8,256 nucleotides of DNA from DASYAN01 sp036501345 (GCA_036501345.1 DASYAN010000433.1:1-8256), one strand, 5' to 3'. Shown: positions 1-5,393, counted from the stretch's first letter. Notes: a model not told the origin generated them from the sequence alone. Translations and numbers: made by a program.

Positions 1-268
1 AACTGTGAGCAAGTGGCGATACTGATACCTTCCAGAGGACATCGGACGCGTCCTTTTCGTATGTGCCCTTCTGCTGACTCTCCGTTTGTATGCTTAGCTG
101 AACGAGCTGGATAATGGCAGGATCGTGAATTACCCGTTCAAGCGGCACGTCTTGTAACGAGGAATAGGAGGATGCAGATAGCTGTAAGCTTGGCTGGTTG
201 CAGTAACGGATAGTAAGCGAGTAATCAACGATGAACACAGGTAAAGGGAGCGCTTCCAGCAGGCTCAT
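1..268 (-). CDS. PAS-domain sensor protein, N-terminus (probable histidine kinase), partial
   Basis: The reading frame enters from the right and runs off the left edge, so only about 89 N-terminal residues are seen. It begins MSLLEALPLPVFIVDYSLTI and continues with an RYCNQP segment and, later, PLERVIHDPAII. This layout (LLEALP.PVFIVD, N-Q-P, then a helix and a W-x-V-S-x-S-P strand) is typical of the PAS fold at the start of PhoR/ResE-like sensor kinases, where it senses a ligand or redox state ahead of the kinase core. The kinase domain itself is outside the window, so the kinase assignment is inference. The ATG at 268 has no clear ribosome binding site. An in-frame TTG at 304 has GAGGAG at 316-321 (11-nt spacing) and is a real alternative, adding 12 residues; an in-frame stop lies just upstream of it. 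Confidence 0.6.
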   Translation of the reverse strand, partial: MSLLEALPLPVFIVDYSLTIRYCNQPSLQLSASSYSSLQDVPLERVIHDPAIIQLVQLSIQTESQQKGTYEKDASDVLWKVSVSPLAHS

Positions 269-376
269 AGAAACACTTTTGTAGTCGATAGCTGGATCAC
301 CCAAGACAAATTCTTCTCCTCGTTACCCCAGGATGTGAGACAAAAGTAGGCTATACATATTTTAATACATGTAAAT

Positions 377-400
377 AAGGGCCACCAACAGGTGGCCCTT
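377..400 (-). terminator. Hairpin downstream of the tRNA-Asn fragment
   Basis: A perfect 10-bp stem (AAGGGCCACC paired with GGTGGCCCTT) closes a 4-nt loop just past the 3' end of the truncated tRNA copy. On the minus strand it is followed by an AT-rich stretch rather than a clean T-run. The position suggests it was the terminator of tRNA-Asn before the island entered; that history is inference. Confidence 0.5.
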
Positions 401-403
401 ACC

Positions 404-450
404 ATTGGCTCCTCGAACAGGACTCGAACCTGTAACACATCGGTTAACAG
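404..450. repeat. Left 47-bp direct repeat, candidate att site
   Basis: Identical base for base to 2725-2771 and in the same orientation. The identity stops at the last base of the anticodon loop (base 450 versus 2771), the place where many tyrosine recombinases cross over. Outside the repeat the two loci diverge: 403 against 2724, 451 against 2772. Confidence 0.8.
406..450 (-). pseudogene. 3' fragment of tRNA-Asn (anticodon loop to CCA)
   Basis: On the minus strand this reads from the anticodon loop CTGTTAA through the anticodon 3' strand, variable region, T arm (TTCGAGT loop), acceptor 3' strand and CCA. It is identical over its whole length to the intact tRNA-Asn at 2727-2801. The 5' half (acceptor 5' strand, D arm, anticodon 5' strand) is missing: beyond base 450 the sequence no longer pairs, so it cannot fold as a tRNA. 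This is the usual leftover at the far attachment site of an element inserted in a tRNA gene. Confidence 0.85.
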
Positions 451-836
451 TCGGTTAGTCACAAAAACACTGCTTGCTTGTCTTAGAGCCACTTCAGAAG
501 CCAGCTCATATCATTAGTTTTTTTCTGAAGCTGAAAATAATATCTGGTCAGAACTAAACGTAGCCGATTGGTTATCACCTTCTTAGAAAAGAGTATAGCA
601 TAATCCGTAGAATAACGCTAGTAAGTAATCGACTCTATTCCAATTTAAGGGATGGGGAGCTTAAGGCGAAATTCAATACCAGTATAAACAGTTGTCTATT
701 AGTTGTCATTGCCAAATGTAACTCCTTCCAGTTATTCTAAAAGAGTTAGGATCAAGGATGAACTTGTCCGTTAGAATTTTTTTGTAGATAGTTTTCTTTA
801 ACAGTGAATATCACTAAAAAGTAAAAGAGGTATATA
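451..836. other. AT-rich gap without a gene
   Basis: These 386 bases carry frequent stops on both strands and no convincing ORF with a ribosome binding site. If the flanking repeats are att sites, the part next to base 450 would hold the recombinase arm sites, but I see no clear arm-type repeats. Near the right end is the dyad described at 803-815. Confidence 0.5.
803..815. promoter_or_regulatory. Short dyad upstream of the HD gene
   Basis: AGTGA-ATA-TCACT is a perfect inverted repeat with 5-bp arms, 21 bp before the GTG start of the HD gene. It could be an operator or a weak hairpin. I see no convincing -35/-10 pair near it, so its role is open. Confidence 0.25.
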
Positions 837-1406
837 GTGAATAAACACTCTGACTTGATTAAATGGGCAAGCGAAAATGCTATCCACTACATTTCGTCTT
901 TAGGCAATCGTTGGCTTCATGTCCAAGGAGTTGTTGAGCAAGCAATCCGTGTGGGAGCAATTTTTGATGAAGAAGAGCGCTCTTACCTGATTGCAGCAGC
1001 ATACGTACATGATATTGGCTACGCTCCTGAACTCAAGCAAACAGGTTTACACTCGCTAGATGGCGCTCGTTGGTTGCGTTCTCACAACCAAGAACGTCTA
1101 GCATCTCTGACAGCTTACCATTCTGGCACATGGTTTCAAGCACAATTGAATGGACTGCTACCTGATCTAGAAAAATTTTCCCGTGAGCAATCGATGCTTG
1201 CTGATGCTCTGGACTATTGTGATATGACGACTGGACCTGCGGGTGCAAGAATTTCTTTTGAAGAGCGAATCCAAGATATTCTTGTTCGCTATCCTGAACC
1301 TCATATCGTTGCAGAAGCTACTCATCGAGCCAAACCGTCATTATCCCAAGCTGTTGAACGTATTCAACGCGAATTAGATAAACATCGAATAGTAGTGCAT
1401 TCATGA
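837..1406 (+). CDS. HD-domain metal-dependent phosphohydrolase
   Basis: This 189-aa protein carries the HD ligand series in order: H28 (WLHVQG), H58-D59 (YVHDIGYAP), H72 (GLHSLDGARWL), H95 (TAYHSG) and a distal Asp at D126 or D129 (ALDYCDM), followed by TTGPAGARISFEERI. The HD superfamily hydrolyses phosphate esters, commonly of nucleotides or cyclic nucleotides, using one or two bound metals. The motif wording, with LDGARWLR and a C-terminal helix, resembles small single-domain HD proteins often annotated only as HD domain-containing. No sensor, GGDEF or RelA-type synthetase domain is fused, so the substrate is unknown. The GTG start has AAAGAGG at 824-830 at 6-nt spacing. It is the first gene after the left repeat and 335 bp from the next gene. 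It is probably cytoplasmic: no signal peptide or membrane segment is seen. Confidence 0.85.
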   Translation: MNKHSDLIKWASENAIHYISSLGNRWLHVQGVVEQAIRVGAIFDEEERSYLIAAAYVHDIGYAPELKQTGLHSLDGARWLRSHNQERLASLTAYHSGTWFQAQLNGLLPDLEKFSREQSMLADALDYCDMTTGPAGARISFEERIQDILVRYPEPHIVAEATHRAKPSLSQAVERIQRELDKHRIVVHS

Positions 1407-1597
1407 AATCTGCGAAATTTTTGCGAGGCACCAGAACTGCCTGTAAATGACTCGGTCCAAAAAGTGGGTCAACTGGCAAATAAGTTGCTATTGAGAAGCC
1501 CAACAATCCCTTTTCAATGGCAGGCTAATTGTAAGTTGGCTCACTAGGGTGATTCCATAGCGGTTTAGCAGGAAGCCATCAATTGCAGTACGAATGG

Positions 1598-1616
1598 TCT
1601 TGCCAGCATGGCAAGA
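1598..1616. repeat. Perfect inverted repeat, 8-bp arms and 3-nt spacer
   Basis: TCTTGCCA and TGGCAAGA flank GCA. There is no T-run on either side, so it is a poor terminator candidate. It could be a protein-binding dyad or a transcript hairpin. It lies upstream of the zinc-finger promoter, so it would not be in that transcript. Confidence 0.35.
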
Positions 1617-1661
1617 AAGACTTTGTGAGGAACTGCCTTTTCTGGTAGCCTTGAAAAATGC

Positions 1662-1690
1662 TTGACGAAAATAGATAAAAATATTATTAT
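1662..1690 (+). promoter_or_regulatory. Promoter of the zinc-finger gene
   Basis: TTGACG at 1662-1667, a 17-bp spacer and TATTAT at 1685-1690 match the sigma-70 type closely. Transcription would start near 1697, leaving a leader of about 45 nt before the ATG at 1742. Confidence 0.6.
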
Positions 1691-1696
1691 ATACAT

Positions 1697-1713
1697 GCAG
1701 CTGAAAAAGCTGC
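1697..1713 (+). promoter_or_regulatory. Hairpin at the predicted mRNA 5' end
   Basis: GCAGCT-GAAAA-AGCTGC is a 6-bp stem that begins almost exactly at the predicted start of transcription. Stems at the very 5' end of a transcript are known to slow degradation. It lies 13 nt ahead of the ribosome binding site and does not mask it. Confidence 0.4.
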
Positions 1714-1741
1714 AAAATATTATAGAAAGGAGAAAATGTGA

Positions 1742-1945
1742 ATGGAAGAATGCCTCGCACGGGCGAAATGCCCCACCTGCGGGGGAAGTGGCATTCACAC
1801 CCATATCTGCAGGAACTGCAGCGGCACAGGGATAATCATTACCAACGATGACGATGGTAATGAAATCGCTGAGACCTGCGGCACTTGCGATGGTGCAGGT
1901 TTGGATGACATCTGCGAAACCTGCGGCGGAACTGGTGAAGTCTAG
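1742..1945 (+). CDS. Free-standing DnaJ-type zinc-finger protein
   Basis: This 67-aa protein is little more than four CxxCxGxG modules: CPTCGGSG (Cys 10/13), CRNCSGTG (23/26), CGTCDGAG (46/49) and CETCGGTG (58/61). In DnaJ/Hsp40, modules 1 and 4 bind one zinc and 2 and 3 the other, forming the cysteine-rich domain that holds unfolded clients or acts as a thiol-disulfide site. Spacing here is close to DnaJ (13, 23 and 12 residues between first cysteines). There is no J domain and no C-terminal substrate domain, so it cannot stimulate DnaK in the usual way. The ATG at 1742 has AAGGAG at 1727-1732 with 9-nt spacing; the ATG at 1736 meets a stop at once. A linker of acidic residues (NDDDGNEIAE) joins modules 2 and 3. 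Single-purpose relatives include plant BSD2 and bacterial anti-TRAP, but the partner here is unknown. Confidence 0.8.
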   Translation: MEECLARAKCPTCGGSGIHTHICRNCSGTGIIITNDDDGNEIAETCGTCDGAGLDDICETCGGTGEV

Positions 1946-1964
1946 CTTCGGTTAGTCTGCCAGG

Positions 1965-1995
1965 GACTGTAGTGGTCTAGCTCACCACTACAGTC
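1965..1995 (+). repeat. Long intercistronic hairpin
   Basis: GACTGTAGTGGT pairs perfectly with ACCACTACAGTC (12 bp) around a 7-nt loop, CTAGCTC. It sits 19 nt after the zinc-finger stop and about 12 nt before the first possible start of the next gene. No T-run follows, so it is not a standard intrinsic terminator. It may protect the upstream message, or reduce ribosome access to the downstream start. Confidence 0.6.
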
Positions 1996-2007
1996 TGCTG
2001 TGAGGCA

Positions 2008-2625
2008 TTGTACCATTTGCCAAATGCCATGTCTATCCAAATTAATACACAAAAAGCCGATTGCTGGCAAGAGACCGCGGAAAGAATCTCGCGCACTGTA
2101 GACAAACTTGGTCTGCCAATTGATGAAGGCATCAAAGAAACGGTTATAGTCTTAAATGCCCTTGGTATCTCAACCAGAGCCTCCTGCGAAGGTCATCTTG
2201 ACTCGGGGACCTGTGCTCCCTGGGTAGATATCGCATCCTCCGATCCGCGAGCAGATGTTTCCATTGTTAGATTGTCTGAGGATGCACAGCAGGAGTGCAA
2301 TCGAAATAAAAAGACCGAGCAAGAGATACGAGCTATCTTTGCAGAAGTACATAAAGCCAGGCGTGCAGTCAAGGCGTGTCACATGGAAGAGCGACGGATG
2401 CTCATGGCATATCTCGCTGAATTCTACGAGAATCGTTGTGTGCCATATGACCATCGGCTCATCATTCGGCCTCTTGGGACAGATGGAAAAAGCCGTTTGG
2501 AAAGTCAGGGAGCTGATTGTCAGGAGGTTGCGGGTTCAGAGGAGAAAGCTCAGAAGCTTGCAGCGTATCAGGAGGAGATGCGATATTTTACTGGATTCCT
2601 GAAACAGAAATTCTTTTATTCTTAG
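2008..2625 (+). CDS. Conserved-looking protein with SCEGH...PW motif, function unknown
   Basis: This is a soluble 205-aa protein with no signal peptide or membrane segment. Residues 35-75 hold the most family-like stretch: LPIDEGIKETVIVLNALGIS, then TRASCEGH (57-63 region), then PWVDI (71-75). The Cys, Glu and His in SCEGH could bind metal or be catalytic; that is inference. Residues 95-145 are a charged, probably coiled helix. The end is RLIIRPLG (150-157), RLESQGAD and a final helix YQEEMRYFTGFLKQ. I cannot name a function. The start is undecided: TTG at 2008 has GAGG only 2 nt away, TTG at 2017 has the same GAGG at 11 nt, and ATG at 2029 lacks a ribosome binding site. It follows the zinc-finger gene by 62 bp, so they may be co-transcribed through the hairpin between them. 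Confidence 0.65.
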   Translation: MYHLPNAMSIQINTQKADCWQETAERISRTVDKLGLPIDEGIKETVIVLNALGISTRASCEGHLDSGTCAPWVDIASSDPRADVSIVRLSEDAQQECNRNKKTEQEIRAIFAEVHKARRAVKACHMEERRMLMAYLAEFYENRCVPYDHRLIIRPLGTDGKSRLESQGADCQEVAGSEEKAQKLAAYQEEMRYFTGFLKQKFFYS

Positions 2626-2652
2626 GCAAGCGTCAAATCCGCTTGCCTTTTG
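2624..2652 (+). terminator. Terminator of the SCEGH gene
   Basis: A 9-bp stem (AGGCAAGCG with CGCTTGCCT, 7-nt loop) begins within the stop codon and is followed by a short TTT. A second, weaker stem (GCAAAG with CTTTGC, 2652-2670) lies directly after it. Confidence 0.6.
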
Positions 2653-2680
2653 CAAAGATCTAGGCTTTGCGAGTAGTCAT

Positions 2681-2719
2681 AAAAAAAGAAGCCTCGTTCT
2701 TTATCAGAACGAGCTTCTT
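2681..2719 (-). terminator. Intrinsic terminator of tRNA-Asn
   Basis: On the minus strand a 14-bp stem with one bulge (AAGAAG-CTCGTTCT against AGAACGAGGCTTCTT, 5-nt loop) is followed by a run of seven Ts. It starts 7 bp past the tRNA CCA. It lies inside the island, which suggests that the element carried its own terminator. Confidence 0.8.
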
Positions 2720-2724
2720 GAGTG

Positions 2725-2771
2725 ATTGGCTCCTCGAACAGGACTCGAACCTGTAACACATCGGTTAACAG
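2725..2771. repeat. Right 47-bp direct repeat, candidate att site
   Basis: Same sequence and orientation as 404-450. It spans 2 bp past the CCA up to the 5' end of the anticodon loop of the intact tRNA-Asn. Confidence 0.8.
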
Positions 2772-2801
2772 CCGATTGCTCTACCATTGAGCTATCGAGG
2801 A
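2727..2801 (-). tRNA. tRNA-Asn (GTT)
   Basis: Full cloverleaf on the minus strand: 7-bp acceptor stem (TCCTCGA with TCGAGGA), D arm (GCTC/GAGC), anticodon stem ATCGG/CCGAT with loop CTGTTAA, so the anticodon is GTT (plus-strand 2767-2769), T arm ACAGG/CCTGT with loop TTCGAGT, discriminator G and an encoded CCA. It is 72 nt without CCA. It serves as integration target for the segment to its left. Confidence 0.95.
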
Positions 2802-2829
2802 AAGCACGCTCTCACTTGAGAACACTGGG

Positions 2830-2858
2830 ATTATAATCTAAATTCGACAGTTCGTCAA
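2830..2858 (-). promoter_or_regulatory. Promoter of tRNA-Asn
   Basis: On the minus strand, TTGACG (2858-2853), a 17-bp spacer and a perfect TATAAT (2835-2830). The predicted start lies about 20 nt ahead of the tRNA 5' end. Being on the 5' side, it was not disturbed by the integration. Confidence 0.8.
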
Positions 2859-2881
2859 TACCTTTTTCGACGAATTTTTTT
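2851..2881 (+). terminator. Possible plus-strand terminator facing mgtE
   Basis: TTCGTC (2851-2856) can pair with GACGAA (2869-2874), followed by seven Ts. It would stop plus-strand transcripts from the island before they run antisense into mgtE. The stem is short and its loop is 12 nt, and it overlaps the tRNA -35 box, so it may be coincidence. Confidence 0.3.
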
Positions 2882-4815
2882 CACCCGCCAAATTTGTTGA
2901 GCAATGCTAGCGTCGCCATCAGGAAGACACTCAGGCTAATCACTGCAATCATTGGATCGAGCAGTGGGGGTGCAATCCAGCTTCCACGCAGGCGCAAGCG
3001 CTGGAGTAAGTTGGGTAAGACCATCCCACAGATGGTTGCGATAAGCAGCGTTAAACCTGATGCTAGTCCAACTGTCAAACTGAGTGGTAGAGAGCCGAAG
3101 AGCAACCACGTCAGTATCGTTATCAGAATACTGGTAAGCACACCGCCAATAGTACCATGCAGCAGTTCACGCAGCAGGAAGCGAAGAAAATCTCTGCCTT
3201 GTTTAGTACGCAGTTCCCATCCCGCAATCGCGAGTGCTTGTGAACCAATGGAACCCGCTGTGAGCAGCAACATAGGTATCAAACAGATTATTTCACCAAT
3301 CGCTATGCGGGTAGACAGTCCGAGAAGATCCCCCACACCTCCCATGGCAAATGCCGTAGCTAGGTCTAGGAATGAGTGAAACATTTGCAACATGACCAGT
3401 GCCAGGATAAAGCCAGCAATTACATTCACCGCTTGCCAGCAGAAACGGCTCACAGCAGTGCGCACAGAAAAGCCTTCTTCGCTGCCTGGATCTCCAACTT
3501 TGGTCCCAGACATCTCAGAATAATCCTCGGCCTGTTCTTCGTGGATGACATCGATCACATCATCCACGGTAACCAAGCCCCGTAGGTGATTCTCAGCATC
3601 TACAACAGGCAGAGCAAGCAGGTCATACCTAGCGATAAGACGCGCAACCTCTTCCTGGTCTGTATCGATCTGTACCTTAATCACATCATGGTCCATCAAA
3701 TCTTCCATGTGTACAGTGGGTTCGGATGTTACGAGCTGCCGCAATGAGACAACACCCACCAGATGCTGCTCGTGATCCACGATAAACAGGTAATAAACCA
3801 TCTCCAGGTGAGAGGAATGCTGACGTAGATAAACCAGAGCGTTCTCTACTGTGGATTCCTGGGGAAGAGCCAGGACTTCGTTAGTCATGATGCCGCCTGC
3901 AGTCTGTGCACTGTAGCGGAGTAGATCGCGAATAGGCTGTGCTGCGGCCATAGGCATCAGACCCAACAGCCGTTCGGCCTCAGCTCGTGGAAGATCTGCC
4001 AGGATATCTGCAACATCATCAGGATCAAGCTGCTCGAGCAAGTTGGATGCACGCTCAGGCTCCAATTCGCTAAGCAGTTCAGACTGTATGGGATATTCAA
4101 GTTCGTTGAGAGTATCTGCAGCTGTCTCGGTATCGAGACGATCCAGCATAGCTTCAGCCTCTTCGATATCAAGTTGCTCTAGAATGTCTGCGATATCGGC
4201 AGGATGCAGATCGGCCAGCTTGGTACGGCTAACATTGAGTTGAACCTGGGGCACCATACCGCCAGCTCCGACTCCGGTCAATACTGGTGTCAATTGACTT
4301 GTTCCGGCGTAGGTGACCTGAATGGGCTCGACATAATTCCAGGTGACAGTACGTTCGTTCAAACCTTTGGGAAAAACCCTGTGTAGTGCGTTCATGGCAG
4401 GCTGCAATCCTAGACGGCGCAATAGGCCGCTAAAGCTAATATCTACCCCAACTAAGCGTGCCGTCTTCTTAATCTGTGCCAGACTCAAATCATTGACTTT
4501 CACGACCCGAATGCCCTGCGTATCCACTATCTGTTTATCAAGAATATCGCGTTTGAGTAAGAATTCATCGGTATGTGGATCATAAGGTGTAATTTCAGAT
4601 TGATGGACTGCAAGACGTATAGGCAACTCTTCAATATTCTGCACTTGAGGCCAGGGAATAATGAGTTTGTGACTGCCAATACTGGAGCTGACCATCAGCG
4701 CAGTGACGACTGGGAAAGTCTCGTTAAGTGACACATACATGTCCTGCAAAGTGCCAACGCGGCGATTTGCACTATCATAGATGCTCTCGTGGAGCAGAGC
4801 GCTCAAAAAGATCAT
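2881..4815 (-). CDS. mgtE: MgtE-family magnesium transporter with PRC-barrel-like N-terminus
   Basis: This 644-aa membrane protein has, in order: two PRC-barrel-like repeats (about 1-60 and 65-115), an MgtE N domain of short helical repeats (about 200-290, LHPADIADILEQL, repeated D-x-x-D-V-A-D-I-L patterns), a CBS pair (about 305-425) and five membrane segments (about 458-480, 505-530, 551-574, 579-604, 616-639). MgtE forms a dimeric Mg2+ channel; its N and CBS domains bind Mg2+ and close the pore when cellular Mg2+ is high. The usual GGNxGxQ motif reads AGSIGSQ (520-526), and the usual TM5 T-x-x-D is replaced by a region whose only Asp is D620 (LLDPM), so the pore differs from classic MgtE. 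The frame stays open upstream to 5016, but I place the start at the ATG at 4815 because of the strong AGGAGAGAGGTGA immediately upstream and the domain start MIFLSALLHESIYD. Confidence 0.9.
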   Translation of the reverse strand: MIFLSALLHESIYDSANRRVGTLQDMYVSLNETFPVVTALMVSSSIGSHKLIIPWPQVQNIEELPIRLAVHQSEITPYDPHTDEFLLKRDILDKQIVDTQGIRVVKVNDLSLAQIKKTARLVGVDISFSGLLRRLGLQPAMNALHRVFPKGLNERTVTWNYVEPIQVTYAGTSQLTPVLTGVGAGGMVPQVQLNVSRTKLADLHPADIADILEQLDIEEAEAMLDRLDTETAADTLNELEYPIQSELLSELEPERASNLLEQLDPDDVADILADLPRAEAERLLGLMPMAAAQPIRDLLRYSAQTAGGIMTNEVLALPQESTVENALVYLRQHSSHLEMVYYLFIVDHEQHLVGVVSLRQLVTSEPTVHMEDLMDHDVIKVQIDTDQEEVARLIARYDLLALPVVDAENHLRGLVTVDDVIDVIHEEQAEDYSEMSGTKVGDPGSEEGFSVRTAVSRFCWQAVNVIAGFILALVMLQMFHSFLDLATAFAMGGVGDLLGLSTRIAIGEIICLIPMLLLTAGSIGSQALAIAGWELRTKQGRDFLRFLLRELLHGTIGGVLTSILITILTWLLFGSLPLSLTVGLASGLTLLIATICGMVLPNLLQRLRLRGSWIAPPLLDPMIAVISLSVFLMATLALLNKFGG

Positions 4816-5358
4816 AGCTATCACCTCTCTCCTACAGAAGAATCCCGCCACTGATGTACAGACATACACATCAATGGGCAGACGGATAACAAAAACCATC
4901 CACCTGTGTAACGATATTGTCAGGTAAAAACAAGCATCAGCACAAAAAGTATGTGTGAAAGACACAGAGACATACAAATTGCCTACATGCAATTTTTTTA
5001 CAGGAGGATGCTGCAAAAGCAGCTAAGGACTTACTGGCAGGAGGAATTATCCTTGCTCGACATCATGCGCATCAATGAGGGTGATGCCGTCTCATCGAGT
5101 AAGGTAGTGATGCCACAATCAGCAGTTGATCAGCAAGAGTGCACATCCATCGTGTTACTCAATGAGGAGAAGGACAGTCCGAAAAGCAGGCATGTTGTAC
5201 CAATTACATACCTACTATGACTAGGGCCAGCGTCCATAAGACCCTCACCTCCTTCGTCCACAAAGTTTGCACGCTTCCCAGCCGACGACATTCTCGATAG
5301 TGTCTACAGTCATTGCTGGTCTGCAAGAGCAGCTTTGGGATAACACAAAAAGATTTCT
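4816..5358 (-). promoter_or_regulatory. Long 5' leader of mgtE, possible Mg2+-responsive RNA
   Basis: From the predicted transcription start near 5358 to the mgtE ATG there are about 540 untranslated bases, far more than needed. The 5' part can fold as a junction: TCCCA (5340-5336) with TGGGA (5280-5276), enclosing CTGC-TCTT-GCAG and GACA...TGTC hairpins. Around 5253-5222 the RNA reads AGGTGAGGGTC, TTAT, GGACGCTGGCCC, resembling the core of the M-box (ykoK) Mg2+ riboswitch (AGGUGAGGCUCC...ACGCUGCUGCCC). I do not see the later M-box elements. Two CCTCCT stretches, near 5044-5039 and 5007-5002, could pair with ribosome binding sites in the leader. Leader control is plausible; the class is unproven. 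Confidence 0.4.
5130..5237 (-). CDS. Short ORF in the mgtE leader (possible leader peptide)
   Basis: A 35-codon ORF starts at ATG 5237 behind AAGGAGGTGA, a perfect 10-base match to the anti-Shine-Dalgarno end of 16S rRNA, with 10 nt between GGAGG and ATG. The peptide starts MDAGPSHSRY, has a short hydrophobic middle (VIGTTCLLFGLSF) and ends in DVHSC. I recognise no family. It could be translated to control mgtE, as leader peptides do for some Mg2+ transport genes. Alternatively, the purine-rich stretch may serve an RNA structure and translation may be incidental. Confidence 0.35.
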   Translation of the reverse strand: MDAGPSHSRYVIGTTCLLFGLSFSSLSNTMDVHSC

Positions 5359-5364
5359 GGATTT

Positions 5365-5393
5365 AGTATAGCACGGGGGTTGTATCTTAACAA
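5365..5393 (-). promoter_or_regulatory. Promoter of the mgtE transcript
   Basis: On the minus strand, TTGTTA (5393-5388), a 17-bp spacer and TATACT (5370-5365). It lies between mazF and the structured leader and would start RNA near 5358. Confidence 0.55.

Larger units (their letters stand above)
1407..1741. other. Gap between HD and zinc-finger genes
   Basis: These 335 bases hold no ORF with a ribosome binding site. The open frames on the minus strand match nothing I recognise, although a degraded transposon cannot be excluded. The gap does contain a perfect 8-bp inverted repeat at 1598-1616 and, at its right end, the zinc-finger gene's promoter and leader hairpin. Confidence 0.5.
404..2771. 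mobile_element. tRNA-Asn-bounded mini-island, no integrase
   Basis: Two 47-bp direct repeats made of the tRNA-Asn 3' half bound a unit of 2,321 bp. The right end restores a complete tRNA-Asn and brings its own terminator (2681-2719), as integrating elements do to keep the target tRNA working. The left end keeps the displaced tRNA 3' fragment and an older terminator. Inside are three plus-strand genes: HD hydrolase, DnaJ-type zinc finger and SCEGH-motif protein. No integrase, excisionase or replication gene is visible, so the unit is a non-autonomous element, a deletion remnant, or cargo left after the integrase was lost. The repeats are seen directly; mobility is inferred. Confidence 0.55.

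Noticed and set aside
265..492. Minus-strand 75-codon ORF over the tRNA fragment
   Set aside because: It translates the tRNA-Asn remnant and the terminator hairpin; no protein signal.
561..570. AGCCGATTG, matching part of the tRNA-Asn anticodon 5' arm, inside the island's left gap
   Set aside because: Nine bases without further tRNA similarity are likely chance; not enough to propose another att site.
1318..1760. Several open minus-strand frames between the HD and zinc-finger genes, possibly a degraded transposase
   Set aside because: No DDE or helix-turn-helix motif, no terminal inverted repeats and no ribosome binding site could be seen; part of it overlaps the HD gene.
2652..2670. GCAAAG/CTTTGC stem after the SCEGH gene
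   Set aside because: Short stem without a T-run, next to a better terminator; treated as part of the same region.
4816..5016. In-frame 67-codon extension of mgtE
   Set aside because: No ribosome binding site at its ATG, and the extension is unlike an MgtE start. The ATG at 4815 has a very strong site and begins the PRC-like domain.
4951..5220. Plus-strand ORF of up to 89 codons opposite the mgtE leader, with GGAGG stretches near 5002-5007 and 5039-5044
   Set aside because: No start has a well-placed ribosome binding site except a TTG at 5053, the product matches nothing I know, and the region is better explained as the leader of mgtE. A small gene is not excluded.
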